This document shows, piece after piece, positions 26,244-36,890 of a DNA stretch of 64,000 nucleotides. This DNA comes from Selaginella tamariscina. Its lineage: Eukaryota; Streptophyta; Lycopodiopsida; Selaginellales; Selaginellaceae. The notes below the pieces were generated by a model. That model had not been told where the DNA came from and did no database searches. It saw nothing but the letters and a program-made list of their open reading frames with translations. Every line of letters begins with the position of its first letter. Within the stretch, counting starts at the first letter, position 1. The DNA is taken from assembly GCA_003024785.1 (NCBI GenBank), contig PUQB01000002.1, forward strand, positions 69,501 through 133,500. The letters run 5' to 3'. A program made the translations under genes and the position numbers.

Positions 26244-26578
26244 AATAGTCAGTGGTGCCCGGGTGAACATCGCAGGAGAGGTGGTTAAGCAACATGACAT
26301 AGACAAGGAGAATAGTCAGTGGTGCCCGGGTGCACATCGCAGGAGAGGTGGTTAAGCAACATGACATAGACAAGGAGAATAGTCAGTGGTGCCCGGGTGC
26401 ACATCGCAGGAGAGGTGGTTAAGCAACATGACATAGACAAGGAGAATAGTCAGTGGTGCCCGGGTGCACATCGCAGGAGAGGTGGTTAAGCAACATGACA
26501 TAGACAAGGAGAATAGTCAGTGGTGCCCGGGTGCACATCGCAGGAGAGGTGGTTAAGCAACATGATAGACAAGGAGAG
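26244..26578. repeat. 67-bp tandem repeat, about five units
   Basis: The word 'aatagtcagtggtgcccggg' recurs at 26,311, 26,378, 26,445 and 26,512, exactly 67 bp apart. A slightly diverged unit precedes it at about 26,244. Each unit ends in 'acatagacaaggag'. The late units are nearly identical, which suggests recent expansion. The sequence corresponds to the right part of R. Confidence 0.85.
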
Positions 26579-26611
26579 TATAAATGCAAATGCAATGGGC
26601 GGGAAAGGCAA

Positions 26612-26695
26612 TGAGGTGAGAGAGGTTTGAACTCTCAAACTCAGGATCGCCGGATAAATATGAGACATACGGCTAACCATCTGCTCCACCACCCC
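26612..26695 (-). tRNA. tRNA-Met(CAU)-like gene or pseudogene
   Basis: Read on the minus strand it starts GGGGTGGTGGAGCAG and ends in a perfect T-arm (GAGAG-TTCAAAC-CTCTC) and CTCACCTC. The acceptor arms pair with two G-T wobbles. A CAT anticodon lies in TCTCATA, followed by about 11 extra bases, as in plant elongator tRNA-Met genes, which carry a short intron. The anticodon stem (GTATG in place of the usual GTAGG) is weakened, so it may be a pseudogene. It lies in a segment (26,590-26,830) that replaces SAUR-block sequence found in the other copies. Confidence 0.5.
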
Positions 26696-26699
26696 AAGG

Positions 26700-26824
26700 T
26701 ACGCAATAGCTTTGCCAAGCGGTTAAGGCGTGTGCCTGCTAACCACTCGGCCATGGGGTGGTACGCAACAGCTTTGCCAAGCGGTTAAGGCGTGTGCCTG
26801 CTAACCGCTCGGCCAAAGCAACAT
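26700..26824 (+). repeat. Two tandem tRNA-Ser-derived hairpin repeats
   Basis: Two copies of about 61 bp read 'gccaagcggttaaggcgtgt' and then 'gcctgctaac', matching the D-arm to anticodon-arm half of plant tRNA-Ser(GCU) as remembered. Each is followed by the reverse complement of its own start (CGCTCGGCCAAAGC in the second copy), making a hairpin rather than a full tRNA. No T-arm is present, so they are tRNA-derived repeats and not functional genes. Confidence 0.5.
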
Positions 26825-27074
26825 CCAACCGAAACAAATCCATTCATAATTAAGTAGTTGATCAAACTAACCAACCTTTCAAGATAGCATTAATCGGTTT
26901 AAAAGACCAACATTGATTAAGTATGGATTAATACTGAAATTGATCTATGTTAACTAATACTGACCAGACCATTGACATATTGTTGCATAGATTCACTTAG
27001 TTAACTCCACTCAAAGTTGACTCAACTGGTAAACTTAACAAGAGTTTAAAGTATCTTTAGTAAGTGAAAGTCTT

Positions 27075-27215
27075 GCTGTAAGAGTCATTATGCTAGAACA
27101 TCTCATGCTTCACCACCTGCTCCACTTGCTTGGTTGAATGCTGGGCCGGGAACTACTGGTTTTTCTCTCATGGGACGGTTGATGACGTGAATTGCTGCAT
27201 ATGCAACATTATATA
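27075..27215. other. Conserved non-coding block, SAUR unit A
   Basis: A GC-richer island about 0.65-0.8 kb beyond the 3' end of SAUR A. It contains 'gtcttgctgtaagagtca', 'gctgggccgggaac', 'ctggtttttctctcatggga' and 'gcatatgcaacat'. The same words in the same order recur near 32,300-32,480 and, inverted, at 38,680-38,850. It includes a TGGGCC core like plant TCP/site II elements. Function unknown. Confidence 0.65.
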
Positions 27216-27854
27216 ATTTATAGAAGTATATTGTATATATGTAAAAACAAGTGTTTTATGTGCATATCTACATTAATTACAGGTTTGTATAATACATTAT
27301 CGAGTTTAAAACATTGTTTGAGAAGTGAAATTATATTCTTGTAAATACAGTTCTGTATTTGGTGAAATATTCATGCTCAATGATGCATACTCTCCAAACT
27401 ATTATTATTAGTATTTTTTACAATTAATACAAATTATTTATGCATAATTTCAATTGGACATGCTTATTCTGTAGTTCACGGTTAAGTTAATTATGCCATG
27501 CCAAAAGTTTTTACTAAGTTTTGAGAAATAGATACTCTTGATGTATAGGTTTAACTATTGTTAAACAAGTTAATCACATATAAAAAAGTAAAACAATTCT
27601 CCAAAGGAAAACCACTTTTACAATGTTTACGGTGTGAATTAGTATTTTCTTTCGTTCTATATATCAATATCAATATAGTATATTTCAAACCATCAACAAC
27701 AATATTTTTAACAATATATTTATGATGAAAACGTAATAAGAGCTACAGACATTACTGACTTAATCGAGAACCTGATGCAGTAATAATTATAACTTAATTA
27801 GTTTTAAAAATAAGTAAAAGGACAAGAAATATACAAAAACGGAGACAATTTGTG

Positions 27855-28253
27855 CTAAACCATGTCGTAAGTCTCCATTAGATCTTGAATTTTGTGAGAT
27901 TGAGAACAGATTGGATCATTTGTATCTAGTAAAAATAACAAGTATTCAAAGTGCACGACTTCGCATGGGATTCTAAGAACATCCGAGTGTTTGAACATAC
28001 ATTCCTCAGCTGACTTGATGAGTAAGAATTGGAAAATGGGATGATTTAAGTGCAGAGTGTTTACTATGAATCTCTTCTTAGTGTCCTTACCTACACACAC
28101 TACAAAACATCCTTCTGGAACGTCTAGTGGGGGTAACAAGGTAGATGAATCTTCACTATACACAGAAAAGCTGTTTGAACTGCTCCTTGATAAATTCTTG
28201 TTGGTGTTCTTTCTGGATTTCATCTTCTTAATATAATCCTTAAACTTTTGCAT
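27855..28253 (-). CDS. SAUR-family auxin-response protein, copy A
   Basis: Intact single-exon gene of 132 residues. The start, MQKFKDYIKKMKSRKN, is shared with the other array members. A basic stretch (residues 7-20) and a serine-rich linker (21-38) precede the SAUR core: 'DVPEGCFVVCVGKDTKKRF' at about 44-62, 'LNHPIFQFLL' near 69-78 and 'LRIPCEVVHFEYLL' near 93-106. SAUR proteins are small and usually short-lived, and they inhibit PP2C.D phosphatases at the plasma membrane, activating proton pumps and cell expansion (family knowledge). Compared with copies B and C, about 40 bp of the leader just upstream of the ATG is missing. The conserved TATAAA (28,282-28,287 on the minus strand) is therefore only about 30 bp from the start codon, which may impair expression. 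Confidence 0.85.
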   Translation of the reverse strand: MQKFKDYIKKMKSRKNTNKNLSRSSSNSFSVYSEDSSTLLPPLDVPEGCFVVCVGKDTKKRFIVNTLHLNHPIFQFLLIKSAEECMFKHSDVLRIPCEVVHFEYLLFLLDTNDPICSQSHKIQDLMETYDMV

Positions 28254-28281
28254 TTTTCTTCACATTAGACATTGTCAAGGT

Positions 28282-28287
28282 TTTATA
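28282..28287 (-). promoter_or_regulatory. TATA box of SAUR A
   Basis: TATAAA within 'ctactataaaacc', conserved at the four loci A-D. Here it lies unusually close (about 30 bp) to the ATG because the leader is shortened. Confidence 0.55.
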
Positions 28288-28299
28288 GTAGTGAAATTA

Positions 28300-29490
28300 T
28301 AATAGTTATTATTATTGTTTTAAATGGATAACAACTATGCCAAATCAAATCACATCAAGGTATTATGTAATTAAATGTTTAGCAAAGCATGATTATTAAG
28401 ATTAAATCATTTACTAATCCATAGTTTAAGATGAGTTAATGATAATATTGATAATCTACTGAAACATATCCATAGTGAGAAAAATTTAATATGAAATGCC
28501 TATACTTTACAAACATGAATGTCAAAACAGCAAGTTGTCTATTCAGGTGGTATTCGAGACCGCAACTAAGACAAGGAAGTAAAAAAGAGCTCTCTCTCTC
28601 TCTTGAATATTATCCACTTTTGAATCTTATTCTTATTTGACAATGCAAGTGGTACGACGTTGTCGGTTAAGTGCTTAAAGCATGAGCATGCATGTTAAAT
28701 TAAATGACTCGTTTTTAATGAGATTACTGAAGATTTTTATCATATATCCAACATAATTTAACTTTCATATTACTATTCTTATGGATAATAGATTTCTTTA
28801 TTTTTTATGTTTTTGTTTATAAACGAGGTTTATAAAATAAATATAAGGTTTATAAATAATATAACCATAAAGATGTCACTGTCCACCATGGGTATAGAAT
28901 CGGATAATGGTTGAAATGAATATAGAATCAGATATAACATAAATATATTAGAATCGAATATAATCGTAAATATTTAATTATTTATCTAAATGTAATTTAT
29001 TAAAAATAATTATTAATTCCATTGGTGATTTTTATGTGGATTGTGATATTTAATATATAATAAGTCTGAAATAGATTTGAACAATAGATTCGTAATTTTA
29101 TTTATAATGGTATACTTCCCTTTTTCTTTCTTCTTTGTCCTTACATGACTTTAGATTTGTCATTGTCAGTATTATCATCACAGTTGGAGATAACATATGT
29201 CATACATAATATGGTGTTTATGAATACAGTCACTAAGTTAAGAATAATAATTGAATCAAGAGAAAATTTATCATAAATAACAACATGGTTAAACATCATT
29301 AAATAATCAAGCCCAAGCCTAAGTAAACTTATGATGCTAAAGGTTAGATTAAGAATAACACCTCCGGTTTTTCTAGGAAATGTGAAATGTCATGGTACAC
29401 CTCCCAAATTAACGTGCAAGTATCAAACGTTCTATATTAAACATTTTTAACACAATTTATAACCTTGCACTCTTGCAAGTCAAAATAAAG
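28300..29490. repeat. 5' flank of SAUR unit A (duplicated block)
   Basis: AT-rich DNA repeated directly at 33,650-34,400 and inverted at 34,430-35,630. It includes a run of CT dinucleotides near 28,590 and the shared word 'gtccaccatgggta' near 28,882. No gene seen. Confidence 0.75.
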
Positions 29491-30189
29491 TTACAACTAG
29501 TTGAACATAAACAAGTACAACATGCCTATAAATAGTGTCTTGGTGCCTAATACAATCTTCCAAATGAGTTACAAGACCATCATATGTTCACTGACGCGTG
29601 TGAAAGATCTCAACCAACGATTATCATTATAGAACTTTATCAAAAACTTATCAAATTAAGAATAAGATCTTGGTTTGACCCACCGTTCACCCTCTACTGC
29701 TAATAACAATCTACAGCCTCATTCTTTTGTAACAGGTCACGAGTTTAATGAAGTCAATCGTCGTCAAAAGCAACTCCCACAACTATTCTAGCCTAGAAAG
29801 ATTCTCTATTTTAAACTTATAAATTACTGAATGCTAAACTAAATAATCAAATAATCAAAAAGGATATTATGTATATACTATATTAATTAAAGCTCCTCAT
29901 GGAGCTAGATATTTACAAATAAACATGTGTTAGAATTATGTGTGTGCGCAATGCATTTAAGCTTCTTAAATAAAACTAACCACTTTGTGGGGGCGAGCTA
30001 AGAGTCATAATGCTTCATATTAACTTCTCTTAATGAATCATAAATAACTAAAACACCATGTGCAAGCAAATTCATAGACCTCGTTAACTCATCTTAGTTA
30101 TGAACCCTTTCCTCCTCCTTAATAAATAAAAATCCAAGTAAATTTGTCTAGTTACACTCTATTCACGCAAGTGCATAAGTAGCTCATCA
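29491..30189. other. Intergenic DNA, nothing recognised
   Basis: AT-rich sequence outside the SAUR duplication. It may be part of the transposon relic that follows, but no supportable coding reading was found. Confidence 0.4.
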
Positions 30190-30655
30190 GCCCTACCCCC
30201 TTTGATACTGCAAGATTGTGACAATATGCTTCTTCTGACTGCCCTAAATCCTCTATTTGCCAATGTTTAGGCCTATCAATATCTATTCATTGCACATTAT
30301 AACCTTGACGTTGTCACTCATATGTGTCCATAAGATCATAAACCTAGTAATAAAAACTTAGCAACATGTGCATGGCTCTCTCTTATGGTCCAGGATCCCA
30401 AAAAGATGATACACCAGATGATTTAGTCATATAATACTTCACTAATTTAAAACCTTGCTTGAGATTATCATACTTATTCTTATAGCAAGGCCCATCCTTA
30501 CCTAGATACCTATTTACCCTCATGAACTCTCTTATGCATGCCTATTTTATTGTAAAAGAATATGTGGAAACTCGTTCAACCTCAACATCATGTAAATACT
30601 CAACCTGTTTAGCTTCTTATTGAGACCAATTGTTGTTGCGTCCAAGCTCTATATA
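30190..30655 (-). pseudogene. Relic of a trihelix/Myb-SANT-like protein
   Basis: The minus strand reads, with several stops, like a plant SANT/trihelix DNA-binding domain. It shows 'NNNWSQ.EAKQVEYLHDVEV' and then 'ACIREFMRVNRYLGKDGP', 'CYKNKYDNLKQGFKLVKYYM', and a final 'SGVSSFWD' and 'VYDLMDTYE'. The spacing of tryptophans, the 'K-N-K-W/Y-D-N-L' core and the 'FWD' fit the Myb/SANT-like proteins that accompany PIF/Harbinger transposases, or host trihelix genes. At least three in-frame stops are visible, so it is not functional. Confidence 0.5.
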
Positions 30656-31574
30656 ATTATGCTATTTTATTCCTTGAAGCTCCTTTAGTTACAAGATGCT
30701 GTGTTGACCATTGTCATACATATGCCTCACAATGTCAAAATTTCTAAAAACATTTCTAAGCTAGATTTAAACATATATGTATAAAATTTAAGTATTTATC
30801 ATATTAAATCTATCATCACATCCACGTCTAACACCACACCATTTTGTCTTATCATAAATCAAAAACAATTAAGAAATGCACCCTATCAAAATCCTAATAT
30901 AATACATAGCAACCGTATATTTAAAAGTGAATAATGGAGTTTAAAATTTAAATTTAGCACAAAAGTTATGAAAATGGTGCTGTGTTTCCCTTAAAAAATT
31001 AACCAAGTTAACACATGCCTTAGGACACGTTAACTTATATATAAAAATGTATAGGAAATATATCCAGATTAACTTTATTTGATTAATCAGCACACAATGT
31101 AATTTAATCATTAATCATTAGATTTACCAAATTAATTATAAAAACAATAATGCATAAAAAAGATTATTAAAAGTTAACCAAATTAACAATATGTGCATTT
31201 GAGCCCATTGACTTAACCAATAGTTTCTTCTCACTAACTAATTTGTATCGAAATTCTGGCCAAAAGCCATCCTAAAGGCGCATTGTTGTCCATTAGATAA
31301 GGATTAACTTATTATAAAAGCATATCCTTATGAGAAAAACAAAGCCTTGTAATCTATGTGTAAGTACAATTATTTTGCATCACATGCTAGTTCACGGAGC
31401 AAATGTAAGTTCAAATACTTTTCTTTTATTGAACAATTTGTACAAATTAAGGTGCAAAATCACAATTTATACTGGTTGGCGATATCTAAATATCTTGTGT
31501 TTCAATTAACATGTTACTTCCTTTACCTTTGGGCGTGTGGTCATTAGGACATGATCATCAATTCTTGCTTCCTA
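30656..31574. other. AT-rich intergenic DNA, nothing recognised
   Basis: No supported gene. Some of it may be the upstream part of the SANT-like relic on the minus strand. Confidence 0.4.
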
Positions 31575-31870
31575 TCATTGTTTGGGCGAATGCCAGCTTC
31601 TGGACGCAGGCAGTCATTAGGTCGACTTGGTAAATAGAAATGCCAAAGGACACTATCATTCGAGTGGGTCCTTCATGAGATAGGAGCTCAGCTAGTAAAT
31701 AGAGGGTGTGAATTGGAAGAGATGTAGCACACACTATCACTAGATTGATTAGCGGGGTGATGAGTGCTGCTGATTATAACTGGACAATAGTCAGTGGTGC
31801 CCAGGTGAACACTTCAGTAGAGGTGGTTAAGCAACATGACATAGGGAAGGAGAGTGTATTAAAATGGAAG
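31575..31870. repeat. R repeat copy 2, uninterrupted
   Basis: It carries in one piece the sequence that in copy 1 is split by the copia element: 'ggagctcagctagtaaatag' at about 31,682, then 'ggtggttaagcaacatgaca' near 31,820. It serves as a pre-insertion paralogue. It also shows a single unit of the sequence that is tandemly amplified at 26,244-26,578. Confidence 0.75.
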
Positions 31871-32289
31871 CCAATTACAACTCTCTCTCTCAGCTATAAC
31901 TAGCTAAACACCATGAGTTAATTATAATTAATCGATATAATAAATATTTTCATTTAATAGTAACTAAAGCTAATCAAGGATTTAAATAATTAAAATAGTT
32001 ATAAAAAGCAAGGTCTGATTTGTTATTTTGCAATGAACTGAGAAGTTAAATTCAAAATGAGCTTTAATTTGAAACAAATCCGTTTAGAATTAAGTAGTTG
32101 ATCAAACTAACCTAGTTAATTTTAGTATTAATCCATACTTAATCAATGTTGGTCTTTTAAACTGATTAATGCTATCTTTAAAGGTTCGCTAACTAATATT
32201 GACCAGAATTTACTACCATGACATAATATAAATTGTTACATAGTTTCACTTACAACTGGTAAACCTAAGAAGTGTTTAAAGTATCGTTA

Positions 32290-32480
32290 GTAGGAAGTAC
32301 GTGAAAGTCTTGCTGTAAGAGTCACTATGCTAGAACATCTTAATGCTTCTCCACTTGCTCCACTTGCTCCACTTGCTCCACTTGCTTGGAAGAGAACTTG
32401 AATGCTGGGCCGGGGAACGACTGGTTTTTCTCTCATGGGACGGTTGATGACGTGAATTGCTGCATATGCAACATTATATA
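32290..32480. other. Conserved non-coding block, SAUR unit B
   Basis: The same ordered words as at 27,075-27,215, with the short unit 'ctccacttg' repeated four times near 32,350-32,385. Located 3' of SAUR B. Confidence 0.65.
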
Positions 32481-33190
32481 TAATATATTTATTAATTTAT
32501 TAATATAAGGTTATAGAAAGGTAATTAAGTATATATATATATGTAAAAACAAGTGCATATCTTATTAACGTGTAAGTTATAGTACATTAATTACAGGTTA
32601 GTATAATATATTATTGAGTTTAAAACAATTCTGTTTTGGTGAAAATATTCATGCTCAATGATGTATACACTACACTCCTCCAAACTATTATTATTAGTAC
32701 TTTTAATAATTAATACAAATTATTTATGCATAATTTCAATTGGAACATGCTTATTCTGTAGGTCACGGTTAAATTAATTATGACTGGTAGGCTTAAAGTA
32801 ACGGTAAAACAAAAGTTAAAATATTATATGCCAAGTTTTGAGAAATAGATACTCACTTTTACAATGTTTACGGTGTGAATTAGTATTTTCTTTTGTTCTA
32901 TATAGTATAAATATTAATATCAATATAGTATACTTCAAACCATCAACAACAATATTTATATAAATATCATAACAATATATTTACGATGAAAACGTGATGT
33001 TTTGAAATAAGAGGTACACACTTACTGACTTAATCGATAAAACAGAATCATAATTTCAAATTCTTAGTAAAAAATATTTAGGCAGAATCTGATGCAGTAA
33101 TATATAACTTAATTAGTTTTAAAAATAAGTAAGAGAAAAAGAAAAAGAAAAAGAACTTATATAAATCAAACAAAACGGAGACAATTTGTG

Positions 33191-33588
33191 CTAAACCATG
33201 TTGTAAGTCTCCATTAGATCTTGAATTTTGTCGGATTGAAAGCAGATTGGATCATTTGTATCAAGTAAAAGTAACAAGTATTCAAAGTGCACGATTTCGC
33301 ATGGGATTCTAAGAACATCCGAGTGTTTGAACATATATTCCTCAGCTGACTTGATGAGTAAGAATTGGAAAATGGGATGATTTAAGTGCAGAGTGTTTAC
33401 TATGAATCTCTCTTAGTGTCCTTACCTACACACACTACAAAACATCCTTCTGGAACGTCTAGTGGGGGTAGCAAGGTAGATGAATCTTCACTATACACAG
33501 AAGAGCTGCTTGAACTGCTCCTTGATAAATTCTTGTTGGTGTTCTTTCTTGATTTGATCTTCTTAATATAATCCTTAAACTTTTGCAT
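33191..33588 (-). pseudogene. SAUR locus B, one-base frameshift
   Basis: The minus strand is nearly identical to SAUR C over its whole length (start 33,588, stop at 33,191-33,193). Around 33,408-33,413 it reads 'aatctctcttag' where A has 'aatctcttcttag', a one-base loss. The frame changes after 'CVGKDTK', so the product would stop at 62 residues and lose most of the SAUR core. The downstream sequence still encodes the normal C-terminal half in the shifted frame, so the lesion is recent or an assembly error. The TATA box (about 33,652-33,660) and leader are intact. Confidence 0.8.
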
Positions 33589-34400
33589 TTTGTTGTAAAC
33601 TATAACTAGGAATCAAAACAAAATGGTTTCTTCACATTAGACATTGTCAAGGTTTTATAGTAGTGAAATTATAATAGTTATTAATTTTTTAAAAAATGGA
33701 TAACAACTATGCCAAATCAAATCACATCAAGGTATTATCTCAAAATTTAATTAAATGTTTAGCAAAGCATGATTATTAAGATTAAATCATTTACTAATCC
33801 ATAGTTTAAGATGAGTTATGATAATAATGATAATCTACTGAAACATATACTGAGAAAAATTTAATATGAAATGCCTATACTTTACAAACATGAATGTCAA
33901 AGCAGCAAGTTGTCTAAACTAAAGGATAAAACGTTTCTATTCAGGTGGTATTTGAGACGGCAACTTGTTAGACAAGGAAGTAAAAAAGAGCTCTCTCTCT
34001 CTCTTGAATATTATCCACGTTTGAATCTTATTGTTATTTGACAATGAAGTACGTTGTCGGTTAAGTACTTAAAGCATGAGCATGAAATGACTCGTGTTTA
34101 ATGAGATTACTGAAGACATGTATTTACAGATATATCCAACATAATTTAACTTTCATGTTACTATTCTTATGGATAATAGATTTCTTTATTTTTTATGTTT
34201 TTGTTTATAAACGAGGGTTCTAAAATAAATATAAGGTTTATAAAATAATATAACCATAGAGATGTCACTGTCCACCATGGGTAGAGAATCGGATAATGGT
34301 TGAAATGAATATAGAATCAGATATAATATATATATTAGAATCGGGTATGAAATAAATATAATCGTAAATATTTAATTATTTATCTAAATGTAATTTATTT

Positions 34401-34911
34401 GGATAAAGCATGTTTTATCGAAATAAAGCAACTTTATTTCGACTTGTAAGAATGCAAGGTTATAAATTGTGTTAAAAATGTTTAATACAGAATGTTTGAT
34501 ACTTTCACGTTAATTTGGCATGACATTACACATTTCCCAGAAAAACCGGAGGTGTTATTCTTAACATAACATTTAGCATCATAAGTTTACTTAGGCTTGG
34601 GCTTAATTATTTAATAATGTTTAATCATGTTATTATTTATGATAAATTTTTTTGATTTAATTATTATTCTTAACTTAATAACTGTATTCATAAACACACA
34701 TGTTATGCATGACATATGTTATATGCAACTGTGATGATAATAATGACAATGACAAATCTAAAGTCCGTGTAAGGACGAAAAAGAAAGAAAAAAAGAAGTA
34801 TACCATTATAAATAAGATTATGTATTTATTGTTTAAATCTATTTTAGACTTATTATATATTAAATATCACAATCCACATAAAAATCACCAATGGAATTAA
34901 TAATTATTTTT
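34401..34911. other. Spacer at the centre of the SAUR inverted repeat
   Basis: About 510 bp between the two arms. It is not unique DNA: it is the inverted counterpart of about 28,990-29,490 in unit A, so unit C is longer than unit B at this end. No gene seen. Confidence 0.7.
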
Positions 34912-35632
34912 AATAAATTACATTTAGATAAATAATTAATTATTTATGATTATATTTATTTCATACCCGATTCTAATATATATATGTTATATCTGATTCT
35001 ATATTCATTTCAATCATTATCCGATTCTATACCCATGGTGGACAGTGACATCTTTATGGTTATATTATTTTATAAACCTTATATTTATTTTAGAACCCTC
35101 GTTTATAAACAAAAACATAAAAAATAAAGAACTCTATTATCCATAAGAATAGTAACATGAAAGTTAAATTATGTTGGATATATCTGTAAATACATGTCTT
35201 CAGTAATCTCATTAAACACGAGTCATTTAATTTAACATGCATGCTCATGCTTTAAGTACTTAACCGACAACGTACTTGCATTGTCAAATAAGAATAAGAT
35301 TCAAAAGTGAATAATAAGAGAGAGAGCTCTTTTTTACTTCCTTGTATTACAAGTTGCGGTCTCAAATACCACCTGAATAGACAACTTGCTGTTTTGACAT
35401 TCATGTTTGTAAAGTATAGGCATTTCATATTAAATTTTTCTCACTATTTCAGTAGATTATCATTATTATCATTAACTCATCTTAAACTATGGATTAGTAA
35501 ATGATTTAATCTTAATAATCATGCTTTGCTAAACATTTAATTAAATTTTGAGATAATACCTTGATGTGATTTGATTTGGCATAGTTGTTATCCATTTTTA
35601 AAAAATAATAATAAATATTAAATTTCACTACT

Positions 35633-35638
35633 ATAAAA
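35633..35638 (+). promoter_or_regulatory. TATA box of SAUR C
   Basis: TATAAA in 'actactataaaacc', 73 bp before the ATG. It is conserved at loci A, B and D in the same local context. Confidence 0.6.
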
Positions 35639-35705
35639 CCTTGACAATGTCTAATGTGAAGAAACCATTTTGTTTTGATTCCTAGTTAATATAGTTTATA
35701 ACAAA

Positions 35706-36104
35706 ATGCAAAAGTTTAAGGATTATATTAAGAAGATCAAATCCAGAAAGAACACCAACAAGAATTTATCAAGGAGCAGTTCAAGCAGCTCTTCTGTGTA
35801 TAGTGAAGATTCATCTACCTTGCTACCCCCACTAGACGTTCCAGAAGGATGTTTTGTAGTGTGTGTAGGTAAGGACACTAAGAAGAGATTCATAGTAAAC
35901 ACTCTGCACTTAAATCATCCCATTTTTCAATTCTTACTCATCAAGTCAGCTGAGGAATATATGTTCAAACACTCGGATGTTCTTAGAATCCCATGCGAAG
36001 TCGTACACTTTGAATACTTGTTATTTTTACTTGATACAAACAATCCAATCTGTTTTCAATCCGACAAAATTCAAGATCTAATGGAGACTTACAACATGGT
36101 TTAG
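35706..36104 (+). CDS. SAUR-family auxin-response protein, copy C
   Basis: Intact single-exon gene of 132 residues. A basic, lysine-rich head (residues 1-20) is followed by a serine run (22-30), an acidic-serine linker (31-40) and the SAUR core: 'PPLDVPEGCFVVCVG' at 41-55, 'KKRFIVNTLHLNHPIFQFLL' at 59-78, 'SAEEYMFKHSDVLRIPCEVV' at 81-100 and 'FEYLLFLLD' at 102-110. The likely role is auxin-linked control of cell expansion through PP2C.D phosphatase inhibition (family knowledge). It sits on the right arm of the inverted repeat, with SAUR B facing it on the other arm. It has a complete leader and TATA box and is the best candidate for an expressed gene in the array. Confidence 0.9.
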   Translation: MQKFKDYIKKIKSRKNTNKNLSRSSSSSSSVYSEDSSTLLPPLDVPEGCFVVCVGKDTKKRFIVNTLHLNHPIFQFLLIKSAEEYMFKHSDVLRIPCEVVHFEYLLFLLDTNNPICFQSDKIQDLMETYNMV

Positions 36105-36804
36105 CACAAATTGTCTCCGTTTTGTTTGATTTATATAAGTTCTTTTCCTTTTTCTACTTATTTTTAAAACTAATTAAGTTATAATTATTACTGCATCAGA
36201 TTCTGCCTATAAATTTTTACTAAGAATTTGAAATTATGATTCTGTTTTATCGATTAAGTCAGTAAGTGTGTACCTCTTATTTCAAAACATCACGTTTTCA
36301 TCGTAAATATATTGTTATGATATTTATATAAATATTGTTGTTGATGGTTTGAAATATACTATATTGATATTGATATTTATACTGTTTATAGAACGAAAGA
36401 AAATACTAATTCACACCATAAACATTGTAAAAGTGGTTTTCCTTTGGAGAATTATTTTACTTTTTATATGTGATTAACTTGTTTAACAATAGTTAAACCT
36501 ATACAACAAGAGTCTCTATTTCTCAAAACTTAGTAAAAACTTTTGGCATGGCATAATTAATTTAACCGTGAACTACAGAATAAGCATGTCCAATTAAAAT
36601 TATGCATAAATAATTTGTATTAATTATAAAAAATACTAATAATAATAGTTTGGAGAGTATGCATCATTGAGCATGAATATTTCACCAAATACAGAACTGT
36701 ATTTACAAGAATATAATTTCACTTCTCAAACAATGTTTTAAACTCGATAATGTATTATACAAACCTGTAATTAATGTAGATATGCACATAAACGCACTTG
36801 TTTT

Positions 36805-36806
<2 letters not shown>

Positions 36807-36886
<80 letters not shown>
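36807..36886. repeat. TA microsatellite
   Basis: About 40 uninterrupted TA units in the 3' flank of SAUR C. The equivalent place in unit B (about 32,530) has only a few units. Confidence 0.9.

Positions 36887-36890
<4 letters not shown>

Larger units (their letters stand above)
31900..34400. repeat. Left arm of the large SAUR inverted repeat (unit B)
   Basis: The sequence reads as the near-complete reverse complement of about 34,910-37,230 (shared words include the CT run near 33,990 versus the GA run near 35,320, and the 'ccaccatggg' flank). It is also a direct repeat of unit A (26,830-29,000). It contains the SAUR B locus. Confidence 0.8.

Noticed and set aside
26244-26578. CRISPR-like array
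   Set aside because: Units are contiguous 67-bp tandem repeats without unique spacers, in plant nuclear DNA.
26700-26824. Functional tRNA-Ser genes
   Set aside because: Only the 5' half is present in each copy and no T-arm or acceptor partner exists.
35647-35685. A 12-codon upstream open frame in the leader of SAUR C (and B)
   Set aside because: Its ATG is only about 10-15 bp from the TATA box, so it probably lies upstream of the transcription start.
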